Shown: piece by piece, positions 35,406 to 43,109 of the stretch | Layout: the number at the start of each line of letters is the position of its first letter | Position numbering within the stretch: the first letter of the stretch is position 1 | Assembly: GCA_937923625.1 (NCBI GenBank) | Contig: CALDTV010000011.1 | Span: 1-64,000, forward strand | Origin: an uncultured Alphaproteobacteria bacterium | Lineage (GTDB): Bacteria > Pseudomonadota > Alphaproteobacteria > Micavibrionales > Micavibrionaceae | Direction: 5' to 3' | Length of the DNA: 64,000 bases | The notes under the pieces: model-generated | What the model saw: only the letters and a program-made list of their open reading frames with translations | What the model was told of the DNA's origin: nothing | Databases searched by the model: none | Program-made: the position numbers and the translations under genes

Positions 35406-36945
35406 GTTGACTATTTGTTTTCTGATCGCTCTTGGCCTTTGCCACGCGTGTTCCCGCAAGCGCCGTTGCAAATGTTCCGCGCATCTCATTCATAACCGCT
35501 TTAAACTTCTGCTTTTCACTGCCTGCGAGTTCTTCACCAGTGGGTAAGTTCACTGAACGTGGATTAACCTGACGACCACCAGAAAGCACTTCATAATGAA
35601 GATGTGGCCCCGTGGAACGTCCAGTCGTTCCGACATAACCAATAACTTGGCCTTGCTTCACACGAGAGCCAATTTTAACAGCAGGTTTAATTTTGCTCAT
35701 ATGGGCGTAAGCTGTTTTTAATTTTGAGTTATGGCGGATACGCACATATTTACCGTAAGAGCTAAACCAGCCTGCCTTTTCAATGACACCATCACCAGCG
35801 GCGAAAATTGGCGTTCCTGTGCGCGCGGCGAAATCAACACCGCGATGCATTTTATTATATCCCAAAACAGGGTGGCGGCGCATGCCAAAGCCAGATGACA
35901 TACGCGCCCCTTTGATGGGGGTTTTCATTAATGTGCGCTTTACGCTACGCCCATCTGGTTGAAAATAATCAATACGACCATCAGCCATTTTAAAACGATA
36001 AAGCGGTATTTCGCGATCATTCAACGTCAATTTTGCGTAAAGAATATTTCCGTTTTTAGCCACATAGCCTGAGTCAGTTTCAAAACTTTCATACATAACT
36101 TCTAATTTATTGTTCGGGCGTATATCCCTTTGGAAATCAACATTCCAAGAAAAAATACGTATCGCTTCGGCGACAATGGCCTGCGGTATGCCTGATTTTA
36201 CAGCTGAGCCAGAAAGCGACACATCCACCTGCGTTTTCTTCGCACGAATAACTTTTTTCACTTCTTTTTCATCAATGTCCGCTTTAAAACCATCACCAGA
36301 ACGCGCGACAACCAAAGTTTTAATAGGGCTCATTTGCATTTTCATCTCACGAAAAGCCTGCGTATCATTTTCAGCTTCATCAAAAGACATAGCAATTTTT
36401 TGTCCCGCACGGATATTACGCGGATCAAAATGTGGTTTCATTACCTTGATAATTTCAGAGGCTTCGGTATTGCCAACACCTTGCTCAGCCATAACAACCC
36501 CCAAAGCATCACCAGGTTTGATTTCTATTTCGCGATCAAGTGGCAATTCCGTTGGCGCATCAATTAAATCATCAAGAGTTTCAATAGATGCAACAGCTAA
36601 GCCACCAATTTCCTCCCCTTCTAAAATATCAGAATTCTGAACCTCTGTCGGAATTTGATAAGCGGCAACATGTAATGCTTTATTTGAATTTTGGGATAGC
36701 AAAGTCATCGCAGACATACCCAAAACAGCGAGCATCATAACAACCGTCACATAGCGTAGGCGCAAATTATTGCGACGGGTTAAAAAGTAACGGGCTTTAA
36801 GGTTGAGTTTTACCGAAATAAAAGCAAAAAGTTGAGTCAAGGAATGAGTCATTTTTTTCAAAAATTTATGACTTCGCAAAAAAGCAACGATCTTCTGCTT
36901 TTCTGTCTTTTGCTTATCTTGTTTTGTACTTTTATTTTTCATCAT
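35398..36945 (-). CDS. M23 family murein endopeptidase (MepM-like)
   Basis: The enzyme should cleave peptidoglycan cross-bridges in the periplasm. After a long basic cytoplasmic N-terminus there is one membrane anchor (VTVVMMLAVLGMSAMTLL), a LysM/OapA-like segment (REIEIKPGDALGVVMAEQGV), a linker domain, and the LytM/M23 domain with GFGMRRHPVLG, the zinc ligands of HRGVDF (H-x3-D) and HLHYEV (H-x-H), plus AYAHMSK. All zinc ligands are present, so it is probably active rather than an EnvC-type regulator. The start is chosen at MMKNKS (36945); an in-frame ATG at 36969 adds eight residues. It converges on surf1 with eight shared bases. Confidence 0.9.
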   Translation of the reverse strand: MMKNKSTKQDKQKTEKQKIVAFLRSHKFLKKMTHSLTQLFAFISVKLNLKARYFLTRRNNLRLRYVTVVMMLAVLGMSAMTLLSQNSNKALHVAAYQIPTEVQNSDILEGEEIGGLAVASIETLDDLIDAPTELPLDREIEIKPGDALGVVMAEQGVGNTEASEIIKVMKPHFDPRNIRAGQKIAMSFDEAENDTQAFREMKMQMSPIKTLVVARSGDGFKADIDEKEVKKVIRAKKTQVDVSLSGSAVKSGIPQAIVAEAIRIFSWNVDFQRDIRPNNKLEVMYESFETDSGYVAKNGNILYAKLTLNDREIPLYRFKMADGRIDYFQPDGRSVKRTLMKTPIKGARMSSGFGMRRHPVLGYNKMHRGVDFAARTGTPIFAAGDGVIEKAGWFSSYGKYVRIRHNSKLKTAYAHMSKIKPAVKIGSRVKQGQVIGYVGTTGRSTGPHLHYEVLSGGRQVNPRSVNLPTGEELAGSEKQKFKAVMNEMRGTFATALAGTRVAKAKSDQKTNSQLN

Positions 36946-37123
36946 AAATTTTCTTAATAATACAATCATATGATCTTATCTGTTTTTAAGATTATGGCGT
37001 AATTATTAACATTCTCTTTAAGAAAGCCGTGAATAGCATAGCAAAGACAATATTCCAAGTATTACATGACCACCTTAATAACAGTTTTATTTTTCATAAA
37101 ATTTAATATTTCCAATAAATCTT

Positions 37124-37654
37124 TTAAACATCGCACGCCGAAGAAATAGCCTGATAGGCTTTACTAGAGCCAGACAAACCAAATGTGTCTGTGGTGAGCG
37201 TTCCACGTTTTGACGTCCCCTTAACAATCATTGTCGTGCCAGCGCGTATGCCTTGAGATAACGCCCTATCACCTGCGGCATCAGCCGCCCATGCTGTATC
37301 ATCTTGGGTGAAAAGCTTATGCGTGCGACCATTGACAGTGATTGTCACATCACTGCCGGGCTTATACGGATAACCTGTAATATAGCTAAAAACGTCTTTT
37401 GTTTTTTCAGCTGGGCGATGCGCGATGAGCGCAAAAACATCCCCACGTGACGTGTAATTCCCAACAGCCGTTTTAGGTTGTGAGGCCATATAGCAAACCT
37501 TATTTCCATTTTCCGTAAAGCTATATGCTGTCCAATCGCCAAATGTCCCAAGCAATTTTGGTTCAGATGCTTTTGCCGTGGCGGAAAAAATTAACATAAC
37601 ACTGAAAAAGACAATCGTGCAGAGCCATCTTTTCGGCACTTTATTATCCATCAT
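37124..37654 (-). CDS. Invasion-associated locus B (IalB) family protein
   Basis: IalB-family proteins are exported alphaproteobacterial proteins, first linked to erythrocyte invasion in Bartonella but widespread in free-living species. The 176-residue product has a signal peptide (cleavage probably after AKA near 28) and the family pattern GDWTAYSFTENGNKVCYMAS, LIAHRPAEKTKDVFSYITGYP, LFTQDDTAWAADA and KGTSKRGTLTTDTFGLSG, with C-terminal cysteine SACDV that could pair with the one in VCYM. Its role here is unknown. Confidence 0.85.
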   Translation of the reverse strand: MMDNKVPKRWLCTIVFFSVMLIFSATAKASEPKLLGTFGDWTAYSFTENGNKVCYMASQPKTAVGNYTSRGDVFALIAHRPAEKTKDVFSYITGYPYKPGSDVTITVNGRTHKLFTQDDTAWAADAAGDRALSQGIRAGTTMIVKGTSKRGTLTTDTFGLSGSSKAYQAISSACDV

Positions 37655-37713
37655 CTCAATCCCTCAATTACTAATTTATATTCTCAACAATTTTAATGAT
37701 TTAAAGGCCTAAA

Positions 37714-37794
37714 ATGGCAAATTTAAGGAGAAAATATATGACTTTCAAAATAATACATGAAAGCAAAAAGAATAGAAAATCTCTTCGTTTATAA
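37714..37794 (+). CDS. Candidate micro-ORF (18 or 26 residues, basic)
   Basis: An ATG at 37738 lies eight bases after AAGGAG and opens an 18-codon frame ending TAA at 37792-37794, with product MTFKIIHESKKNRKSLRL. An in-frame ATG at 37714 would give 26 residues. The stop lies in a TCTCTT/AAGAGA hairpin (about 37780-37798). It is on the opposite strand from its neighbours, in a 160-base gap. The ribosome binding site is the only real support; it may be chance. Confidence 0.25.
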   Translation: MANLRRKYMTFKIIHESKKNRKSLRL

Positions 37795-37816
37795 GAGAAA
37801 GAATATTGTGCATAAA

Positions 37817-38353
37817 CTACTTCTTCGGCGTCCGTAATTTTATGCGATGACCATCTTGCACTGTGTTCAGCAGCTCTGTTGGTCCGCCTGCCTTCACAGG
37901 ACGATCTGCAAATTTTCCCATAGAAAGCAGGCGGTCATACATCGTTAAAGCCCCCGCCACACCCACATTAATACAAAACTTCATTGGAATTTTGATGACG
38001 TGATCTGTTTTTGCCAAAATCTCGGGCGATAAATCTCCCATTTCCGGCCCCAAAATATAGGCCGCGCGGGTTGGATGGCGAAAACTCGGAAGCTCTATGG
38101 AGTCTTCCATTAATTCAACCCCCACCAGCTGACACCCATGCGGCAGCTCCATTTCCTCAACACTATCCCAAATATGAAAAGGCACATGATCAAACGCACC
38201 AGAAGTGTCAGAAGCACGTATCGCCCGAACATCAATTACAGGACGTATCACAAAGAAAAAGCTCGCCCCAAAAGCATGGGCGGAGCGCACAAGATTACCC
38301 AAATTTTGCTCCTTCGTAATCCCCTCAACGCCGATGCCAAAATAACCGCGCAT
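37817..38353 (-). CDS. TrmH-family (SpoU) RNA methyltransferase
   Basis: SPOUT enzymes of this family 2'-O-methylate tRNA or rRNA. The 178-residue protein has motif 1 QNLGNLVRSAHAFGASFFF near 15-33, motif 2 YILGPEMGDLSPEIL near 103 and motif 3 IPMKFCINVGVAGALTMYDRLL near 128, with N of NVGVAGAL in place of the usual serine/asparagine loop. The frame stays open upstream, but the start at 38353 (MRGYFGIGVEG) overlaps the aminotransferase stop as TAATG and gives the natural family length. It is co-transcribed with the aminotransferase. Confidence 0.85.
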   Translation of the reverse strand: MRGYFGIGVEGITKEQNLGNLVRSAHAFGASFFFVIRPVIDVRAIRASDTSGAFDHVPFHIWDSVEEMELPHGCQLVGVELMEDSIELPSFRHPTRAAYILGPEMGDLSPEILAKTDHVIKIPMKFCINVGVAGALTMYDRLLSMGKFADRPVKAGGPTELLNTVQDGHRIKLRTPKK

Positions 38354-39513
38354 TAGCCAATCACCTTTTCTAAACGGTTTAAAGCTTCCGTCAGCTTCTC
38401 TTGCGAAACGGCAAAACATAGGCGCATCCAATTGTCACAATTCTTACCAAAGGCACAACCAGGTGCAAGGCTAAGCCCCGCCTCATCAATCAATTTCATC
38501 GCAAACCCAAGCGAATCTTCTTCCCCATCAACTTTAAAAAACCCATAAAACGTTGATTGCGGACGGCTGATATACGTGTTTGGTTTTTGGGCAAACCAGT
38601 CCATCAAAAGGTCAATATTCCCCTCCCATAAGGTCATTTGTTCCGCGATAAATTCTTCGCCATTTTTTAAGGCTTCAATCGCGCCAAATTGGGTAAAAGT
38701 AGGCGCGCCCATATTATCGTAAAGGGCGATATCACGAATAAAATTCTCCGCAAATTCTGGCCCTGTGAGCCAACCCAACCGCCAGCCCGTCATCGCCCAG
38801 CTTTTTGAAAAGCTATTCACTGTCATCAAAAGATCATCTGGCGCGGCAACCTCCAAGAAACTTGGAGCGTGGGAAACTCCGTAAGCAGAGCGATTGTAAA
38901 CCTCGTCCGATACAATCCAAATATCCCGTGCGCGGGCATAATCCAAAACTATCTGCATTTCCTTGGCGCTCATGCACCAGCCCGTTGGGTTAGAAGGAGT
39001 GACGACCAGAATTGCCTTGGTTTTTTCTGTCACCGCACCCAACAGCCGATCCATATCTAATGACCAGCCTTTAGTTTGGTCATAATCTAAAGGGACTTGG
39101 ATGGTTTTAGCCTGCGCCAATTCTGTCGCGCCTAACAAATTTTTCCAAATGGGCGTGATGGCGACAACTTCATCGTCCGTTTCCAAAATACCCGTCAACG
39201 CCAAATGCATCGCTGTCGTGCCTGAGCCTGTTACAAAGGCACGGTTTGGGGGTAAATCAACGTTAAAAATACGCTTATAATAAGTAGATATTTCTTCGCG
39301 CAATAAAGGTTGCCCCAAGACAGGGCCATAATGGGTTTTTCCTTCGCACATGGCTTTATTTGCCGCCTGAATAATAAAGTCAGGCGTTGGAGCACAACCT
39401 TCGCCTTGCGCCAGCGAAATCACATTTTCTTTTTCCCATCCATAACGCAAAACATCCGCCCCCGGATTAGGGGGTAAATTTTGAACATTGCGCCTGAAAT
39501 GACGTTGCGGCAT
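38353..39513 (-). CDS. Class I/II PLP-dependent aminotransferase
   Basis: The 386-residue protein is a fold-type I aminotransferase with LAQGEGCAPTP near 35, GSGTTAMHLAL near 97, the PLP-contacting NPTGWCMS near 175 and SDEVYNRSAYG near 203, the Schiff-base lysine in SFSKSWAMTGWRLGW near 238, and the C-terminal arginine in NWMRLCFA. This suits aspartate or aromatic amino-acid aminotransferases of the AspC/AAT-I type; the substrate cannot be read from sequence. It overlaps the TrmH-family gene by one base (TAATG). Confidence 0.88.
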   Translation of the reverse strand: MPQRHFRRNVQNLPPNPGADVLRYGWEKENVISLAQGEGCAPTPDFIIQAANKAMCEGKTHYGPVLGQPLLREEISTYYKRIFNVDLPPNRAFVTGSGTTAMHLALTGILETDDEVVAITPIWKNLLGATELAQAKTIQVPLDYDQTKGWSLDMDRLLGAVTEKTKAILVVTPSNPTGWCMSAKEMQIVLDYARARDIWIVSDEVYNRSAYGVSHAPSFLEVAAPDDLLMTVNSFSKSWAMTGWRLGWLTGPEFAENFIRDIALYDNMGAPTFTQFGAIEALKNGEEFIAEQMTLWEGNIDLLMDWFAQKPNTYISRPQSTFYGFFKVDGEEDSLGFAMKLIDEAGLSLAPGCAFGKNCDNWMRLCFAVSQEKLTEALNRLEKVIG

Positions 39514-39546
39514 AGCAATCCTTTAACTCTTATTTTTGATATTGGC

Positions 39547-39628
39547 TTTAGGGTGAAACGCTCAATATTAACCTTTTTTCTCGCTTAAATGCCTTTATAC
39601 TGCGCAAGCGAGCAATTTTCACCCTAAA
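39547..39628. repeat. Large inverted repeat between divergent genes
   Basis: TTTAGGGTGAAA (39547-39558) and TTTCACCCTAAA (39617-39628) are a perfect 12-bp inverted repeat, extended inward by GCTC/GAGC. Nested inside, CTCGCTT (39579-39585) and AAGCGAG (39606-39612) form a second perfect 7-bp pair that competes for the same bases. A TATACT box (39596-39601) lies in the inner loop. The element stands between the divergent aminotransferase and thioredoxin-like genes. Confidence 0.65.
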
Positions 39629-39718
39629 AATACATATAAATTTTGTAACAAGACCGTCCTTAAGCACGAAAACACACTAGACAATAAAGTCTCACTCAAG
39701 AATTTATGGAGAAAATTT

Positions 39719-40159
39719 ATGAAATTATCAATTTTAACACTCGCCTTTGCTTTCTTGGCGACCTTGCCATCCTTATCAAACGCGATGGACAAACACGCGA
39801 TGAAAGACAAGATGATGATGGAAACGCCAGCGGTCAAAGCTGTTGCTTTTCATTCTGATAATTGCGGATCATGCAAAATCTTAGCCCCTAAAATGGCTGC
39901 CGCCCTTGAAGCGATTAATAAAGACAAACTTGATATCGTTCAGCTTGATTACACAAATGCTGAAACAAAAGCAGCCTCCATGAGCCTTGCGACGAAGAAA
40001 AGCTTAACCAACGTCATGGAACAATATGGCCCTAAAACAGGATTTGTTTTATTGCTAGATGGCCAAGGTCAAGTTGTCGATAAAATCACAAAAGAGAGTA
40101 CAGCGGGTGAAATTGCCGCTAAGATTGCAAAAGCAATTGGCGATGCAGCAACATCATAA
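39719..40159 (+). CDS. Exported thioredoxin-like protein (CGSC)
   Basis: The 146-residue protein has a signal peptide (MKLSILTLAFAFLATLPSLS, cleavage near SNA) and a thioredoxin-like domain with CGSC at residues 49-52. A methionine- and histidine-rich stretch, MDKHAMKDKMMM, sits between the two and could bind copper. A GGAG motif precedes the ATG. It is the first gene of an operon with the DsbD-like and redoxin genes, so it is a likely partner of the DsbD-like reductase. Confidence 0.8.
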   Translation: MKLSILTLAFAFLATLPSLSNAMDKHAMKDKMMMETPAVKAVAFHSDNCGSCKILAPKMAAALEAINKDKLDIVQLDYTNAETKAASMSLATKKSLTNVMEQYGPKTGFVLLLDGQGQVVDKITKESTAGEIAAKIAKAIGDAATS

Positions 40160-40194
40160 TTGCCTAAAATAACAACGATAAGGAAAGCGGTCTC

Positions 40195-42342
40195 ATGCAA
40201 AAAAGTAAATTTTATCTATCTAAGATAGTTTTTCTTTTCCTGATAATGATCGGCTTTTCTTTTCCTGCTTTTGCTTTTACTCAGGGGGAGCAAAAAGAGC
40301 CAGACCATTACGTCATCCCTCGCTTACTCGCAGATGAAACACAAGTCAGCGGCGGGGAGACAATCCGTATTGGCTTAGAGGAAACTATTCACCCAAAATG
40401 GCATGTCTATTGGAAAAATCCAGGGGACTCCGGCACACCCACAGAAATCAATTGGGAATTGCCAAAAGGTTTTAGTGTAAGTGAATTGGAATTCCCCGCG
40501 CCCTTAAAAATCGCTTATCCACCCTTGACCAATTATGGGCATGAGGAGCAACCAATTTTCTTGCAAAATTTAACCCTGCCCAAAACACTACCTGCGGGGG
40601 AAATAACCCTTAACGCCACCGTCAATTTATTGGTCTGTCACGATATATGCATCCCTGAAACGCATAAGGTTTCGCTTATATTAAATGGTGATCAAGACGC
40701 CGAACCTGCCAAAATTAAAGATGCAGAATTAAAACTACCCATTCATCAAGATTGGAAAACAAATTTCCACAAAGACGGTGAAAATTTTGTTTTAAAATCT
40801 ATACTGGAAGATACATCAGAACTTGCAAAAGCGCAGAATGTTAGATTATTCCCCGAAGATTGGGGCGCAGTTGATAATAATGCTGAGGCCACTTTAGAAA
40901 TATTAGACACAGGTTTCCGCCTTACCCAAAAAGCGGGAGAGCGCGATTTTACTGAACTTAAAAACTTACCTGTTGTTGTCACCTATGATCTAGATGGTGA
41001 AAAAAAATCATTTCGTATCATCGCAAAATTAGAAGCAGACGCAGGTCAGCTATTAGGGTCTATTGTGCCCAACATAGAGCCAGCAGAAAATGGCACAACA
41101 CAAAAAACAGGCTTTCTTAAAGCGGTTTTTCTCGCGTTATTAGGTGGTTTGGTTTTGAATTTAATGCCTTGCGTCTTTCCTGTTTTATCGATGAAAGCAC
41201 TCAGCCTTGTAAACTTAAATGACAAAGAAGAAAAGAAGGCTCGCGCCTATGGTCTTTTTTACACCTTGGGAATTCTCATAAGTTTTGCGATTATTGCAGG
41301 CACTTTAATCGCTTTAAAAGCAGGTGGCGCAGAAATTGGTTGGGGCTTTCAATTACAAAATCCAATTATGATTATTGTTTTAATCTACCTCATCTTCACC
41401 CTTGGTTTAAATCTATCAGGATTTTTTGAATTTAGCGGCAGGCTGGCGGGAGCAGGCCAGAACCTCTCCCAGAAATCTGGTAACAAGGGCGCGTTTTTTA
41501 CGGGTGTATTGGCGACCTTGGTCGCCACGCCTTGCACCGCTCCATTCATGGGTGTGGCGATGGGCTATGCTCTCACGCAGCCCGCCGCAATTTCGATGAT
41601 TGTTTTCTTGGCTTTGGGTTTTGGTTTGGCTTTACCGCTGCTCGCCCTCTGCTATTTTCCTATTTTACGCTCTAAACTCCCTAAACCGGGTGCATGGATG
41701 GAAACGTTCCGCCAGTTTTTGGCTTTTCCTATGTTTATCACGGCGGCTTGGCTGGTTTGGGTTCTAACCCAACAAGTCGGCAGCACCGCCATACTCTCTA
41801 TTTTATTAGGACTCATTGCGATTGCGTTAATTATTTGGATTGTGAAGCATCTTCCACGAAACATGGTCGCAAAAGTAATAAGCATGGTTTTACTCATTGC
41901 CGCGATCTTTTTTATGATTGTGCCATTTTTTATCTCACAATCATTTAATGCGCCCACACAAAGCGCAGCGCAGAATAAAAATTGGGAGGCATTCTCCACG
42001 TCAAAATTAGAAGAATTATTGAAAGGGAATGATCCCGTTTTCACAAATATGACAGCAGATTGGTGTATTACATGTAAGGTGAATGAGCGCACATCTTTAA
42101 ACATCAAAAAAACAAAGGATTTATTCGCAAAAAATAACGTACAGTACCTTAAAGGTGATTGGACAAATCAAAATCCTGATATTACGAAATATCTTGATTC
42201 ATTCGAGCGCCAAGGCGTGCCAATGTATGTTTATTATGGACCAAGAAATAATGTAACCAATCAGCGTCCCGCTCCGAAGTTACTGCCACAGATACTAACG
42301 CCTAAAAAGATAGAAAAAGCGTTAGAGACGATAAACAAATGA
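40195..42342 (+). CDS. dsbD: DsbD/ScsB-like thiol-disulfide interchange protein
   Basis: The protein should pass electrons from cytoplasmic thioredoxin across the inner membrane to periplasmic thiols. Order of parts in 715 residues: signal peptide (to about 28); periplasmic DsbD-alpha-like domain with HVYWKNPGDSGTPTEI near 77 and a cysteine pair in VCHDICIP near 147-152; a membrane core of about eight spans with the redox cysteines in LNLMPCVFPVLS near 325 and ATPCTAPFMG near 446; and a C-terminal thioredoxin domain with ADWCITCKVNE near 620-630. The N-terminal domain is of the ScsB kind, often linked to copper stress. It lies between a thioredoxin-like gene and a redoxin gene. Confidence 0.92.
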   Translation: MQKSKFYLSKIVFLFLIMIGFSFPAFAFTQGEQKEPDHYVIPRLLADETQVSGGETIRIGLEETIHPKWHVYWKNPGDSGTPTEINWELPKGFSVSELEFPAPLKIAYPPLTNYGHEEQPIFLQNLTLPKTLPAGEITLNATVNLLVCHDICIPETHKVSLILNGDQDAEPAKIKDAELKLPIHQDWKTNFHKDGENFVLKSILEDTSELAKAQNVRLFPEDWGAVDNNAEATLEILDTGFRLTQKAGERDFTELKNLPVVVTYDLDGEKKSFRIIAKLEADAGQLLGSIVPNIEPAENGTTQKTGFLKAVFLALLGGLVLNLMPCVFPVLSMKALSLVNLNDKEEKKARAYGLFYTLGILISFAIIAGTLIALKAGGAEIGWGFQLQNPIMIIVLIYLIFTLGLNLSGFFEFSGRLAGAGQNLSQKSGNKGAFFTGVLATLVATPCTAPFMGVAMGYALTQPAAISMIVFLALGFGLALPLLALCYFPILRSKLPKPGAWMETFRQFLAFPMFITAAWLVWVLTQQVGSTAILSILLGLIAIALIIWIVKHLPRNMVAKVISMVLLIAAIFFMIVPFFISQSFNAPTQSAAQNKNWEAFSTSKLEELLKGNDPVFTNMTADWCITCKVNERTSLNIKKTKDLFAKNNVQYLKGDWTNQNPDITKYLDSFERQGVPMYVYYGPRNNVTNQRPAPKLLPQILTPKKIEKALETINK

Positions 42343-42391
42343 TATTTAACGTAAAACAGAAACCAAAACGAGAAAATAAGGAGAGTAAATA

Positions 42392-43000
42392 ATGCCTTTT
42401 AAATTTTTAACCGTAATGGCGGCCATGGCCGTGATGACTTTTGCCCCAAATGTAAACGCCGCCCCTGTCGTGGGTGAGCCCGCCCCTAATTTCACGGCTA
42501 TTGATACCAATGGCGTTGAACACAGCCTGAGTGACTTTAAAGGTAAAAATGTTGTGCTTGAATGGTCAAACCACGAATGCCCGTTTGTTGTGAAGCATTA
42601 TGAGCCAGGCAATATGCAAAAATTGCAGAAAGAAGCCACAGAAAATGGTACCGTTTGGATCACAATTGTTTCTTCTGCCAAAGGTAAACAAGGCGCCGTC
42701 AATGCCGCAGAAGCCAATAAAATTATGGAAGAAGTCGGCGCAATGTCCACAGCGCGTATTCTTGACCCATCAGGTGAAATTGGCAAATTATACAAAGCCA
42801 AAACAACACCGCATATGTTCGTGATAAACAAAGAAGGTATCTTGGCCTACGCAGGTGCGATTGATAGCGACTCAAGCATGAGCCAAGAATCAATTAAAGG
42901 TGCAACAAATTATGTGATGGATGCCCTTGCCGCTTTAGATGCAGGCGAAGAAGTCAAAGTTGCTAGTACGAAGCCATATGGTTGTTCCGTCAAATATTAA
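42392..43000 (+). CDS. Exported redoxin (AhpC/TSA-like) protein
   Basis: The 202-residue protein has a signal peptide (cleavage near VNA at 23) and a redoxin fold with APNFTAIDTNGVEHSLSDFK near 31, the cysteine motif NHECPFVVKHY near 60-70, and TPHMFVINKEGILAYAG near 140-156 with the cis-proline. The pattern belongs to the peroxiredoxin-like thioredoxin family with one peroxidatic-like cysteine, plus a C-terminal YGCSVKY cysteine. AAGGAGAG precedes the ATG. It is the last gene of the thiol-redox operon and is followed by a strong terminator. Confidence 0.85.
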   Translation: MPFKFLTVMAAMAVMTFAPNVNAAPVVGEPAPNFTAIDTNGVEHSLSDFKGKNVVLEWSNHECPFVVKHYEPGNMQKLQKEATENGTVWITIVSSAKGKQGAVNAAEANKIMEEVGAMSTARILDPSGEIGKLYKAKTTPHMFVINKEGILAYAGAIDSDSSMSQESIKGATNYVMDALAALDAGEEVKVASTKPYGCSVKY

Positions 43001-43021
43001 GACGGATTTTTAAGAATAAAA

Positions 43022-43053
43022 AGAGAGCCGCCCTTGTGGGTGGCTTTTTTTTT
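43022..43053 (+). terminator. Rho-independent terminator of the thiol-redox operon
   Basis: AGCCGCCC (43026-43033) pairs with GGGTGGCT (43038-43045) around TTGT, with one G-T pair, followed by a nine-T tract. Confidence 0.92.
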
Positions 43054-43109
43054 AGGTATTTCGGCGAATATAGATTATTATAATTTATAAACATTCGTTT
43101 GATTCTTAC

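Noticed and set aside
36110-36640. 176-codon plus-strand frame inside the M23 peptidase gene
   Set aside because: Ser/Ile-rich translation without motifs; the minus-strand M23 protein explains the codon pattern.
41652-42107. 151-codon minus-strand frame inside the DsbD-like gene
   Set aside because: It covers the membrane core and the C-terminal thioredoxin motif of the plus-strand gene and has no ribosome binding site.
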